Below are positions 44,816-53,004 of a stretch of DNA of 64,000 nt, piece after piece. Under the pieces are notes generated by a model, which ran no database searches, had not been told where the DNA came from, and saw nothing but the letters and a program-made list of their open reading frames with translations. The stretch lies in contig CAZQSZ010000001.1 in NCBI GenBank assembly GCA_964596345.1, positions 186,001 through 250,000 on the forward strand, read 5' to 3'. Position 1 is the stretch's first letter. Each line of letters begins with the position of its first letter. The position numbers and the translations under genes are program-made. Origin of the DNA: CADEDV01 sp964596345 (GTDB taxonomy: Bacteria > Bacteroidota > Bacteroidia > Chitinophagales > Chitinophagaceae).

Positions 44816-44820
44816 ATAAA

Positions 44821-44846
44821 AAACCCGGACTGATTCCGGGTTTTTT
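44821..44846. terminator. bidirectional terminator between SDR gene and lysS
   Basis: AAACCCGGA and TCCGGGTTT pair perfectly around a five-base loop, with T on the plus strand and A on the other side, so it can act in both directions. Confidence 0.9.
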
Positions 44847-44861
44847 ATGCAGCGCAATTCT

Positions 44862-46400
44862 TTATTCTTTTGTTTTTGTCTCTTCTGTTTTTTCCGGCCG
44901 CATCTGCGGAAACAATAATACATCCTGTATCGAAGGCTGGTTGGTCAGTAACATGCACAACCTGTCAATACCAAAGCCAATACCTGCGGTAGGAGGCATT
45001 CCATATTCTAATGCCCGCAGAAAATCATGGTCAATGAACATGGCTTCATCGTCACCCCTTTCCATCAGTTTCACCTGTTCTTCAAAACGATCCCGTTGGT
45101 CCAGCGGGTCATTTAATTCACTGTAGGCATTAGCGATCTCTTTCCCATTGATCATTAATTCAAATCGTTCCACCAATCCCTGTTTGCTGCGGTGGCGTTT
45201 TGTCAACGGGCTCATCTCTACCGGGTAGTCAATGATGAAGGTGGGCTGCACATAATTCTTTTCGCATTTCTCGCCAAAGATCGCATCGATCAGTTTGGCC
45301 CGGCCCATGGATTTATCAGTCTCTACTTTTAATTGTTTACATACACTCAGCAAATGTTCTTCGCTCATATTGCTGACATCAAAACCGGTATGTTCTTTTA
45401 TCGCCTCATAAATACTGATGCGTTTAAAAGGTGCTTTGAAGGAGATGGTATTGCTGCCTACGGGTACATCGGTGGAACCACAAACATCAATCGCTGCTTT
45501 TTCCAGCAATTGTTCCGTGGTTTCCATCATCCACAGGTAATCTTTATAGGCGGTGTAGAATTCAAGAATGGTGAATTCAGGATTGTGGGTCCGGTCCATT
45601 CCTTCATTGCGGAAGTTGCGGCTGAACTCGTAGACCCAGTCAAAACCACCCACGATCAGTCTTTTTAAATAGAGTTCGTTGGCAATACGCAGGTACAACG
45701 GAATATCCAGTGCATTATGGTGCGTGGAGAATGGTCTTGCTGCCGCCCCGCCCGGGATACTTTGTAACACCGGTGTATCCACTTCCAAAGCACCCCGTTC
45801 GTTCAGGAACTGGCGGATAGAGTTCACCAGCTTCGTTCTTTTGGTAAACACTTCTTTTACCGCAGGATTAATGATCAGGTCGGCATACCGCTGGCGGTAG
45901 CGGAATTCAGGGTCGGTCACCGCATCAAAAGTTTCACCATCTGCTTCCTTAACGATAGGTAAAGGACGGAGTGATTTGCTCAGTACGGTGAGTTCTTTTA
46001 CATGCACAGAGGTTTCCCCGGTCTTGGTAATAAATGCATACCCTTTGATACCAATAATATCACCAATATCAATCAATTTTTTCCAGACAATATCATAAAG
46101 GCTTTTATCTTCCCCGGGACAAATATCATCCCGGCGGATATATAACTGGATACGTCCCTGCGCATCCTGGATCACGGCAAAATTTGCTTTGCCCATATCA
46201 CGGACACTCATGATGCGGCCGGCCAGGCATACCTCTGCAAACTGTTCCTTCGTTTCTTCTTTATAATTTTCCTTGATATAAACTGAATTACTGTTGACCG
46301 GGAATAAAGGAGCCGGGTAGGGGTCGATGCCCATCATGATCATTTCCGCCAGTTTTTCCCTGCGCAGCTGTTCCTGTTCTGATAAGTGTTGTGTACTCAT
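44862..46400 (-). CDS. lysS: lysyl-tRNA synthetase, class II
   Basis: A 512-residue class IIb synthetase that charges tRNA-Lys. The N-terminal OB-fold anticodon domain is visible around VCLAGRIMSVRDMGKANFAVI, class II motif 1 around RSFLNERGALEVDTPVLQ-like sequence, motif 2 in FRNEGMDRTHNPEFTILEFY and motif 3 in GIGFGIDRLCMLLT. No editing extension or fusion is present. It has its own strong promoter and shares a bidirectional terminator with the SDR gene. Confidence 0.97.
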   Translation of the reverse strand: MSTQHLSEQEQLRREKLAEMIMMGIDPYPAPLFPVNSNSVYIKENYKEETKEQFAEVCLAGRIMSVRDMGKANFAVIQDAQGRIQLYIRRDDICPGEDKSLYDIVWKKLIDIGDIIGIKGYAFITKTGETSVHVKELTVLSKSLRPLPIVKEADGETFDAVTDPEFRYRQRYADLIINPAVKEVFTKRTKLVNSIRQFLNERGALEVDTPVLQSIPGGAAARPFSTHHNALDIPLYLRIANELYLKRLIVGGFDWVYEFSRNFRNEGMDRTHNPEFTILEFYTAYKDYLWMMETTEQLLEKAAIDVCGSTDVPVGSNTISFKAPFKRISIYEAIKEHTGFDVSNMSEEHLLSVCKQLKVETDKSMGRAKLIDAIFGEKCEKNYVQPTFIIDYPVEMSPLTKRHRSKQGLVERFELMINGKEIANAYSELNDPLDQRDRFEEQVKLMERGDDEAMFIDHDFLRALEYGMPPTAGIGFGIDRLCMLLTNQPSIQDVLLFPQMRPEKTEETKTKE

Positions 46401-46422
46401 TATTCTTTACTATTAGCGGCGG

Positions 46423-46453
46423 CAAAGGTACTGGTTAAGCCCCAGCAGACCAA
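46423..46453 (-). promoter_or_regulatory. promoter for lysS
   Basis: On the minus strand TTG and TACCTTTG are 20 bases apart. The -7 box is perfect. Transcription begins about 17-20 bases before the ATG. Confidence 0.7.
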
Positions 46454-46623
46454 CTGGCTGTACCGGCAGCTTTTCGCTTAATAAAGTAAGAACACGGCTG
46501 TAAAAACCGGGAAAATCCGCCAGAGCAAACGAAATCCCTTAAAGTATCGTCAAACCATAGCCGGTTGTTTGCATAAACAGAAGCTGGCAGTTAATTTGGC
46601 TCATTATTTTAAAATTGAATCGT

Positions 46624-47343
46624 ATGAAGAAAACGCACCTGTTGGGTTTATTTATTATGGTGGCCATACCAATGGCCTCTTTTTCGCAAATCAATCTCTC
46701 TAAACTGATACCAAAGAAAAATGCCACTACGGGTGTTTCGCAGGACGAAGCCGGGATGGGTATTAAAGAAGCACTCACACAGGGTGTGACCACCGCCGTA
46801 TTGAACCTCAACAAGACGGATGGTTTTTTTGGCAGTGAGTTCTATAAAATGTTTTTACCTCCCGATGCGGTGAAAATAGAAACCACTTTACGGAAAGCTG
46901 GTATGGGTGCCCAGGTGGATAAAGCGATACTCGCCATCAACCGCGGAGCAGAAGATGCAGTGGCTTTTGCCAAACCGATCTTTGTAGAAGCGATCAAAGA
47001 GATGACGATCACCGATGCACTCAATATCCTGAAAGGAAATAAAGATGCGGCCACCCAATACTTCAAACAAAAGACAACGGCCAAACTGATCGCAGCGTTC
47101 ACTCCCTCTGTGCAGAGCTCATTGGAAAAAACCGAAGCGACGAAGTATTATGGCGATATCGTAACCACCTATAACAAGTTTCCCACCACCTTCAAAAAGA
47201 TCAATCCCGACCTGACCTCGTTTGTAGTAGGCAAAGCGGTGGATGCTTTATTTGACCAGGTGGCCAAAGAAGAAGCCAATATCAGGGCCAATCCATTGGC
47301 CAGAACAAGTGACCTGCTGAAAAAAGTATTTGGCGGAAAGTAA
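46624..47343 (+). CDS. secreted DUF4197 protein
   Basis: About 239 residues after choosing the ATG giving MKKTHLLGLF; a TTG three codons upstream is unlikely. A signal peptide (cut near MASFSQ) is followed by GMGIKEALTQGVTTAVLNL and an all-helical body, with LPPDAVKIETTLRKAGMG and the ending NPLARTSDLLKKVFGGK, which match DUF4197. Members are periplasmic or outer-membrane associated proteins with no known activity. No clear operon partner; a bidirectional terminator follows. Confidence 0.88.
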   Translation: MKKTHLLGLFIMVAIPMASFSQINLSKLIPKKNATTGVSQDEAGMGIKEALTQGVTTAVLNLNKTDGFFGSEFYKMFLPPDAVKIETTLRKAGMGAQVDKAILAINRGAEDAVAFAKPIFVEAIKEMTITDALNILKGNKDAATQYFKQKTTAKLIAAFTPSVQSSLEKTEATKYYGDIVTTYNKFPTTFKKINPDLTSFVVGKAVDALFDQVAKEEANIRANPLARTSDLLKKVFGGK

Positions 47344-47383
47344 AAATGTATTCTATCGGCCGCCTGAAAGGCAATAGACATAA

Positions 47384-47408
47384 GAAAGCCCCGCATTGCG
47401 GGGCTTTC
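47384..47408. terminator. bidirectional terminator after the DUF4197 gene
   Basis: GAAAGCCCCGC and GCGGGGCTTTC pair perfectly around ATT, and it lies between two convergent genes. Confidence 0.85.
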
Positions 47409-47429
47409 CTGGTATCATGAAGAACTCAC

Positions 47430-48071
47430 TTATTTATTATTGAACAGGAAACCGATCTGGATGCCAAAGCAGGCATTTCTCATTTTTTTATCACCTATCA
47501 CTTCACCGGTTACCAGGTTCCGGATGCCCTGGTTATAATAAGCCTGGGCAAAAAAGCCACCAGGAAGCCTGTATCCCAATAATGCGTTGGCACCATAATC
47601 AATTCCTCTGAAATCGGCTGCTGCTGTTTCGCCGAAAATGATATCAGTAGACGTTTTCTTTTCGGTCTTTTTGTTTTTTGTTATTCTTTTAGAAGGAACG
47701 TTGAAAGAAAGGGTGGGACCAAGTCCTACAAAAAAACCACCGTCTTTACCCTTCGTGCTATAAAGAAAATTAAAGGGAATTTCAGCATAGCGGAGTGCAT
47801 TGATGATTTTTACATTGGCATCTTCTTTCAGCAGGTTTCCTTTTTGTACATAATTAATAGAAGGCTGAAAGCTGAATTTCCCACCGAGCGGCGTGTTTAC
47901 CAGTAAACCGACCGTATAACCGGTTTTTACGTTATGGTTCATCTGGTTCTGGTTGCCCATGATATCACTGATGGTAAAACCTCCGATTAAACCTACTCTT
48001 GAAGATTGGGAAAATCCTGCCACCTGCAGGGCCAAAAGAAATACAACCAAAATAGAAAACGTCTTTTTCAT
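47430..48071 (-). CDS. PorT-like outer-membrane beta-barrel protein
   Basis: A 213-residue exported protein (signal MKKTFSILVVFLLALQVAGFSQ). It has the eight-strand barrel pattern of the OMP_b-brl_2/PorT family: RVGLIGGFTISDIMG, TGYTVGLLVNTPLGGKFSFQ and GGFFVGLGPTLSFNVPS. The C-terminus ends IQIGFLFNNK, as expected for outer-membrane insertion. PorT itself is required for T9SS in Porphyromonas, but many paralogues exist and no such role is assigned here. Transcribed from a promoter about 150 bases upstream, so the leader is long. Confidence 0.86.
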   Translation of the reverse strand: MKKTFSILVVFLLALQVAGFSQSSRVGLIGGFTISDIMGNQNQMNHNVKTGYTVGLLVNTPLGGKFSFQPSINYVQKGNLLKEDANVKIINALRYAEIPFNFLYSTKGKDGGFFVGLGPTLSFNVPSKRITKNKKTEKKTSTDIIFGETAAADFRGIDYGANALLGYRLPGGFFAQAYYNQGIRNLVTGEVIGDKKMRNACFGIQIGFLFNNK

Positions 48072-48232
48072 AACACAGCAGTTTTGTATGTACCTACTCG
48101 TTTCGCTTTTCGGTAAAGGCGCCCTACTCTTTTTTTACGGGATTTCGGGAATGTCCCTGATTTGATCACAGGTTATAAGGCGATAAAATTAGCAGAAACC
48201 TGATGTAAAAAAAATCATTTTTTATAGCGGGG

Positions 48233-48262
48233 CAAAGGTACTGTTTATGCCCAAAAAACAAA
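48233..48262 (-). promoter_or_regulatory. promoter for the PorT-like gene
   Basis: Minus-strand TTTG and TACCTTTG are 18 bases apart; the second box is perfect. It would leave a leader of about 155 bases rich in A/T. Confidence 0.55.
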
Positions 48263-48346
48263 GACTGGCCGGCATACCCGTAACAAAATGATCATATAGC
48301 ATTCCTAAGCCCCGTTTATCCCCTTTTTCATTCTAAAAAGGATGAT

Positions 48347-49258
48347 TTACAGGACCCCAACCCCGGCCAGCAACACCTGCCAGGCCTCCTGTACCTGTCC
48401 CTGCGACAATAATTTTTTGGCATAGGAATGCAGCTCTTTCTCCATTTCGTCGGGGCTTACACTATAGTACTGGATGATCTGTTTCAGGTGGGCATCATCA
48501 AAAGAAGGGTCGATCACCGGCAGGTCATGCACATTGGCCAGTTGGCCCAGGTCGTTCCCGGAAAGGATCGTACTGTTCCGGATCTGGGCTGGCAGGGCAT
48601 CCACGCCGATACCCAGCTGTGTATTGGGTTTGGCTACCTGGAAGAGATTGGCTTCATTGACCACGCAATACCAGTCGCCACCCAGCCGGGCCACATGGTG
48701 GATCTTTCGCTGGTCCAGTTTAGGTAAACCTTGAGCGGTAGCCGAAGGGTCATCCAGCAGTTCTTCCGCAATATGCATCCGCAGTACTTCGCAGATCACT
48801 AAATTACCGGCCCCGCCTTCGGTGCCCAGGGCTTTCACTTCGTTGACCCGGCATTCCATTTTCACCTTGCTTTCTTTCACCATCGGCGGTTTTACCAGTG
48901 TTGCTGGTTCTTCAGTGAAACCGGCTTTGATAAACTCGTTGGTGCCTTTGGGAAACTCGCAACTGGCCAGCGACATTTGCTGTACCATATCATAGGTCAC
49001 GATATTGATCACCACTTCCGGCACTTCCAGTACATTTTCCAGGGTATGCTTGCTGGTATTATCCCGCACCCGTCGGGAAGGGGAAAAAACAACAATGGGC
49101 GGGTTGGAGGAGAACAGGTTGAAAAAACTAAAGGGGCTCAGGTTCACATTCCCGGCTTTATCCATGGTGGAGGCAAAACAAATGGGCCGCGGGGCCACCA
49201 CATGCTGCAGGTAATATTGTTTCTCGGCCGGTTTAAGTTTTTCCAGGTCAATGATCAT
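48347..49258 (-). CDS. FMN-binding flavin reductase family protein (DIM6/NTAB-like)
   Basis: About 303 residues. MIIDLEKLKPAEKQYYLQHV then VAPRPICFASTMDKAGNVNL and SPFSFFNLFSSNPPIVVFSP are the FMN-binding split-barrel motif of the DIM6/NTAB group. Typical members reduce or bind flavin and have no fused oxygenase. An unrelated-looking C-terminal 110 residues end in DEMEKELHSYAKKLLSQGQV. The start used removes a 20-residue N-terminal extension encoded upstream that lacks any family match. Divergent from the head-GIN gene; partner unknown. Confidence 0.87.
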   Translation of the reverse strand: MIIDLEKLKPAEKQYYLQHVVAPRPICFASTMDKAGNVNLSPFSFFNLFSSNPPIVVFSPSRRVRDNTSKHTLENVLEVPEVVINIVTYDMVQQMSLASCEFPKGTNEFIKAGFTEEPATLVKPPMVKESKVKMECRVNEVKALGTEGGAGNLVICEVLRMHIAEELLDDPSATAQGLPKLDQRKIHHVARLGGDWYCVVNEANLFQVAKPNTQLGIGVDALPAQIRNSTILSGNDLGQLANVHDLPVIDPSFDDAHLKQIIQYYSVSPDEMEKELHSYAKKLLSQGQVQEAWQVLLAGVGVL

Positions 49259-49434
49259 ATAGCGGGAGTTTGGACCGGGCAAATATCCGTAAAAAAGGAG
49301 CGGATAAAGGGCTGCCATTCAGCAATTCTATGCACCGTTTACCATGAATTTGAAAAAAGATGTAACAGAATCCTGTTTCCTGCGTTCTACGAAGAATTTC
49401 GTCTAATAATCAATAAATCAAAAACCAACCAGTC

Positions 49435-50151
49435 ATGAAAAAGTATGTTTTGCCGGCTGTAGCAGCCCTGTTAATTACCGGGTCAGCCCTCCAGGCGCAG
49501 GAAAATGGAAAAGCAAAGACCCGGATCGAAGGCAGCGGGAATGTGATCACCAAGGATGTGGCCGTAAAATCTTTTGATGAACTGAAGGTCAGCGGGGTAT
49601 TCAGTGTGCAGTTATCGCAGGGCAACAGTGAAGGGGTGAAGATCGAGGCCGAAGACAACCTGCAGGAATTGTTTGAAGTAAAGAATGAAGGGTCAAAGCT
49701 GGTGATCGGTATGAAGAAGGACGTGAACATCAACAGCAAGAAGAAAATGAAAGTGTATATCAGTTTCAAAACATTGAAGACGATGGAACTGAAAACCGTG
49801 GGTAATGTTTCTTCCGGGCAAACACTCAGCTTTGATAAACTGCAACTGGAGAATAAGAGTGTGGGCAATGTGGAGCTGCAGCTCACCGCACAGCAATTGT
49901 CGGTAGACAACAAAAGCGTAGGCAATATCAAACTGCAGGGCAAGGCTGATAACGTGGTGATCAAAAACAACAGCGTGGGCAGCATTGAAGCCGCCGGTTT
50001 CCTGGTGCAGAAAATGGACATTGCCAATAACGGGGTGGGCAGTGCGGAAGTGAATGCCGAAAAAGAACTGAAAGTAAAAGACAATATGCTGGGCAAAGTG
50101 GTGAACCGGGGAGCGGCCACGGCCCGGAGAATGAATACGGTCAGGATCTGA
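49435..50151 (+). CDS. secreted head-GIN (DUF2807) domain protein
   Basis: A 238-residue exported protein with signal cut near ALQAQE. The body is a right-handed beta-helix-like domain of the DUF2807/head-GIN type: FDELKVSGVFSVQLSQGNSE and LELK-like repeated strands such as NKSVGNVELQLTAQQLSV, and KADNVVIKNNSVGSIEAAGF. The repeated NNSVG/NKSVG turns mark the rungs. Such proteins are numerous in Bacteroidota and lack a known role. Followed by an extended structured 3' region. Confidence 0.86.
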   Translation: MKKYVLPAVAALLITGSALQAQENGKAKTRIEGSGNVITKDVAVKSFDELKVSGVFSVQLSQGNSEGVKIEAEDNLQELFEVKNEGSKLVIGMKKDVNINSKKKMKVYISFKTLKTMELKTVGNVSSGQTLSFDKLQLENKSVGNVELQLTAQQLSVDNKSVGNIKLQGKADNVVIKNNSVGSIEAAGFLVQKMDIANNGVGSAEVNAEKELKVKDNMLGKVVNRGAATARRMNTVRI

Positions 50152-50159
50152 CGTTGCAC

Positions 50160-50245
50160 AAAAAGGTCGCCGGGCTACAGTATTTACTGAACATTCTCAT
50201 GTGCATGTGGTATTCAGCTTAAATTGACCGCCGGGTGGCCTTTTT
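50160..50245 (+). terminator. structured region after the head-GIN gene
   Basis: AAAAAGGTCGCC at the start and GGGTGGCCTTTTT at the end can pair over about 12 bases with two wobbles, enclosing a loop that can itself fold (CTGAA/TTCAG). The closing T run would suit termination. Confidence 0.45.
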
Positions 50246-50293
50246 GTTTGATTTTTTGTACAGATTTCTATAACAAAAAAAATCTAAAGGTTC

Positions 50294-50306
50294 ATATGTT
50301 AGCTGC
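50294..50306 (-). repeat. cassette-end motif, first copy
   Basis: ATATGTTAGCTGC on the plus strand, five bases beyond the phosphatase stop codon. The same end, CCAATGTaaGCTGC and CCAATGTtgGCTGC, lies two to four bases past the stops of the next two genes. Confidence 0.6.
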
Positions 50307-50311
50307 GGCTT

Positions 50312-50671
50312 TTAGGAAACACTACCTAACAGACCTTTTCTATAAACATCCTCAACTCTTTCTTTGAGAATCGAAATAAGTTCAGGCTGCATATAGTCGT
50401 AGTCGTCCGGAATATAAAGGCAAACAATCCTTTTATTTTCGTAATGATTGGGGAATTTTCCTCTGATAGTATTTCGGTGGTGTCGTTCCATAACAACAAT
50501 AGTATCTGCCCAGTTTAGCAATTCATCGTTTACTGTAATAGTAGCTGATTTGTCAGTGCCTGCGGATCTTACTTCAAAACGCTCATCATCCTGAAACACA
50601 TTTTGAGCAGTAATGCTGCGCATCCGGTTGATTGTACAAACGAAAAGTATTTTTAATTTGGGGCTAGACAT
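50312..50671 (-). CDS. low-molecular-weight protein tyrosine phosphatase-like protein
   Basis: A 119-residue protein with the phosphatase loop FVCTINRMRS, that is CX5R followed by Ser, near residues 11-19, and an acidic pair in YIPDDYDYM near 90 that could be the general acid. The fold is that of LMW-PTP/arsenate reductase, shortened and without the usual CX4(R)S variations. It belongs to a group of small PTP-like proteins often found in gene cassettes and islands. It is the last gene (in transcription order) of an AT-rich three-gene insert, and the only one with a well-known fold. Confidence 0.82.
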   Translation of the reverse strand: MSSPKLKILFVCTINRMRSITAQNVFQDDERFEVRSAGTDKSATITVNDELLNWADTIVVMERHHRNTIRGKFPNHYENKRIVCLYIPDDYDYMQPELISILKERVEDVYRKGLLGSVS

Positions 50672-50691
50672 TAGAAGAGAATTTCATTAGT

Positions 50692-50850
50692 GCCAGGCAA
50701 CGGGCAGGGCTTTATGCAGATTGAATATATATTGTTGAAGTTATGTACAAAAGATGATAGTTATTCGTCTTCTGGAACTGAAGCTTGGATTTGTAATTGT
50801 CTGATGTTTGCTGGTCATGCCCAACTTGCATAAAGCCCAATGTAAGCTGC
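50692..50850 (-). repeat. palindromic cassette spacer 1
   Basis: GGGCTTTATGCA and TGCATAAAGCCC form a perfect 12-base inverted repeat separated by 108 bases. The outer ends read GCAACGGGCAGG on the left and CCAATGTAAGCTGC on the right, two bases before the stop codon of the hypothetical gene. The intervening part is AT-rich and shows no frame of note. Confidence 0.7.
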
Positions 50851-50852
50851 AT

Positions 50853-51464
50853 TTATTCTTTCCTGTAAACGTCACGAATTATAAATTGCTTTGGAAAGCA
50901 GATTTCAAATTCATACTGTCTACCTTTTTTGTAAGCAACATAAATACTTACATAGCTGCCATCATTGATGTTTTGATTGTCGCCTAAATGATTTATTGTC
51001 GTGTAGTCTCTTTTGGAAACCAATGTCACTAAAGAATCTCTTTCTGTCACTACTTTAAAGCCTTCCGGCTTGTCAACCTTTGGAATAAAAGGGGCGTATG
51101 TGATTATCCTTTTGTATTTAAAAGGTTTGATTGTTTCAAATCCTTGTCTATATGAAATTGTGTCCTTGCCTGACCAAATTATTATGTCGCTTGTAAATGG
51201 TGATTCGGCAGGAGAGTCGTAGATAAGAAATAATGTGTCAATTGTGTTGAAGTCAAAATTAGTTTTGGATTTGTAAGATTGAAAAACTGTATCAAGCTCT
51301 ACAATTTGAGATTTTATAAAGCTCTTCATTTTTTTTCTTGTCTTTCGGTTTGATATTGTGTCAGCCCTCTCAAGTTTGTAACTTTTATATGCGTCTGTGA
51401 ATGTCTGACCGTAGCCAGGCAGTGTCAACGAAATAAGAAGTATAGTGATGATTAGGGGTCGCAT
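50853..51464 (-). CDS. secreted hypothetical protein of the cassette-like insert
   Basis: A 203-residue exported protein (signal MRPLIITILLISLTLPGYGQ, cut near residue 20). The mature part has AYKSYKLERADTISNRKTRK followed by strands around DFNTIDTLFLIYDSPAESP and FEICFPKQFIIRDVYRKE at the end. No family recognised. It is AT-rich and, in gene orientation, begins and ends at conserved spacer ends, as expected of a single-gene cassette. It may have been selected for as an envelope or toxin-related factor, but this is speculation. Confidence 0.65.
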   Translation of the reverse strand: MRPLIITILLISLTLPGYGQTFTDAYKSYKLERADTISNRKTRKKMKSFIKSQIVELDTVFQSYKSKTNFDFNTIDTLFLIYDSPAESPFTSDIIIWSGKDTISYRQGFETIKPFKYKRIITYAPFIPKVDKPEGFKVVTERDSLVTLVSKRDYTTINHLGDNQNINDGSYVSIYVAYKKGRQYEFEICFPKQFIIRDVYRKE

Positions 51465-51474
51465 TATAATTGTA

Positions 51475-51674
51475 GCTTACGGGCAGGTATTGCCGATGGT
51501 GGGGAATTAGAATTCCGTCCGCCCGGAACTGCTGCCTGGCTTTTTGATAAAGTTAAATATTAAGAACTAAAGCTGGGCTTTATTCGTCGAGCCCCGAACC
51601 GCAGCACAGCAGAATTACCGCTGCTGATTGTTCCAATGTCAAGCCCCACTATTGGCAATACCAATGTTGGCTGC
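51475..51674 (-). repeat. palindromic cassette spacer 2
   Basis: GGTATTGCCGATGGTGGGG and CCCCACTATTGGCAATACC are 19-base arms that pair with two G-T wobbles across 139 bases. Outer ends are GCTTACGGGCAGG and CCAATGTTGGCTGC, the same end sequences as spacer 1, four bases before the stop of the next gene. Smaller palindromes (GGAATTAGAATTCC) lie within. The arms differ from those of spacer 1 though ends agree, which is typical of sites recognised by structure. Confidence 0.7.
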
Positions 51675-51678
51675 AGAA

Positions 51679-52827
51679 CTATTCATCTTGCTTTTTGTTT
51701 TCTTGGTTTGAGTTTAGGACATTTTCAGTAAAATTTTTCAAGGAATCAATAATAGGATTCGTTGAAGAATCTTCATAATCTGGTGTCTGTATGTTGAATA
51801 CTTTCTCCACCATTTTTTTAAGAGTTATTAATTGTCCTTGCTGAAATGATTGTTTAGTGTTATATAGATTCTTTATAAACTCCTGTGCAAAAGATTGTTG
51901 GTCTTTTAAATTCAAGGCTTTGGTATTTTCAATCAACTCTTGCAACTTGTACCAAAGCTCTGGATTTTGTGCTAGCTTTCCTTCCTCGGATTTCAATAGT
52001 TCCGCTAATTGTTTCTTTCTTGTAAATTCAAGTTCGTTTTTCTTTTCTTGAAGTTCTATTTCACGACTTTCAATTTCTAATTCTGCTTTCCTTTTTTCCT
52101 TTGCCAATTCAATTTTATTCATTTCTCTTTCCTTTTCCAACAAAATTTCATGCTTGTTCCTTTCTAATTGAAGTTTTTGTTCAAATTCTGCCTCTGCTTG
52201 TTTTAACTTATTCTGACTTTGTGAAAGTTTTAATTTTATTGCATTTATTTCATCATCTTTTTCCCTTTGTTGTTTGTCAATTAAAGAAGCAGAATGAATT
52301 GAATCAATTTCTTTTATTTCTAAATTTATGTTATTTACGATAAGGCTTTTCACGATGAAACAAGATTTGCTTTTAAATTCATAAAGATTGCTTTCTAACT
52401 CCTCGTTTATGTCTTGTATAGAAGTTTTGACCTCTTTTGCATCTTTATCAGAAATGAATTCTTGAATTTCTTTTAGAATTTTATTTTTGAGAATAATAAG
52501 CTCTTCGGTTTCATTTAAAAAAACTCTCTTAATAAACTCATCTTCGTCTTGCAAAGCAATAATGCTTGATAGTTTGCCTGTTACTCGGATACCGTCACGG
52601 GTTGCAATAATGTTGTCTATGTTTATGTCATGACTCGTGTTTGATAATTTGATAGAAAAAATTGCCTTAATGTCTGTATATAGCAGTCCGGTTGTGATTT
52701 TATATCCTTTTGGTAAAATATCCAACTTGTCAGACTTATATTGAACAAGAAGCTTGCTTTCTTCGTTTGAAGTTAAAGTTCTCCATGACTTAGCGTCTAC
52801 CAGTTTAAAAAACATTTTAGTGTACAT
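51679..52827 (-). CDS. SPFH/band-7-like protein with long coiled coil
   Basis: A 382-residue protein with no signal or membrane helix. Residues about 35-180 resemble an SPFH (prohibitin/band 7) domain: DIKAIFSIKLSNTSHDINID, ATRDGIRVTGKLSSIIALQD and EFKSKSCFIVKSLIVNNINL fit the strand and helix pattern. From about 190 to 290 it is a strong heptad coiled coil rich in Glu and Lys (KQLQLERNKHEILLEKEREM-like). It ends in a helical tail. SPFH proteins build rings or scaffolds at membranes, often with defence or stress roles. The family assignment is by pattern only. First gene of the insert. Confidence 0.6.
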   Translation of the reverse strand: MYTKMFFKLVDAKSWRTLTSNEESKLLVQYKSDKLDILPKGYKITTGLLYTDIKAIFSIKLSNTSHDINIDNIIATRDGIRVTGKLSSIIALQDEDEFIKRVFLNETEELIILKNKILKEIQEFISDKDAKEVKTSIQDINEELESNLYEFKSKSCFIVKSLIVNNINLEIKEIDSIHSASLIDKQQREKDDEINAIKLKLSQSQNKLKQAEAEFEQKLQLERNKHEILLEKEREMNKIELAKEKRKAELEIESREIELQEKKNELEFTRKKQLAELLKSEEGKLAQNPELWYKLQELIENTKALNLKDQQSFAQEFIKNLYNTKQSFQQGQLITLKKMVEKVFNIQTPDYEDSSTNPIIDSLKNFTENVLNSNQENKKQDE

Positions 52828-52864
52828 AGTGAATCACTTTAAATTAGTGAAGTGTTTATGTTTT

Positions 52865-52873
52865 GCAGCCAAC
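52865..52873 (-). repeat. outer end of the cassette-like insert
   Basis: GCAGCCAAC, the reverse complement of GTTGGCTGC found at spacer 2, lies 38 bases upstream of the SPFH-like start. It is the only such copy on this side and could be the left edge of the insert. Confidence 0.45.
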
Positions 52874-52950
52874 ACGTAGATTGATGCTATAAGACGTAAG
52901 GTACAAAAAAATACAGCTGTTGAAAGCCAACCCTTTAACGATATACATTT

Positions 52951-52973
52951 CGTATTGTCGTTAGGACAATACG
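52951..52973. other. perfect hairpin at the insert border
   Basis: CGTATTGTC and GACAATACG pair over nine bases around GTTAG. It lies between the hydrolase 3' end and the insert, without a T-tract. It may be a weak terminator or a border structure. Confidence 0.5.
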
Positions 52974-53004
52974 ATCCGGATGATTTCCATTTTGTAAAAC
53001 CTGA

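Noticed and set aside
49410..50159. A 249-codon minus-strand frame opposite the head-GIN gene
   Set aside because: Its Ser/Thr/Leu-rich product is an antisense artefact; the plus-strand gene has signal peptide and family motifs.
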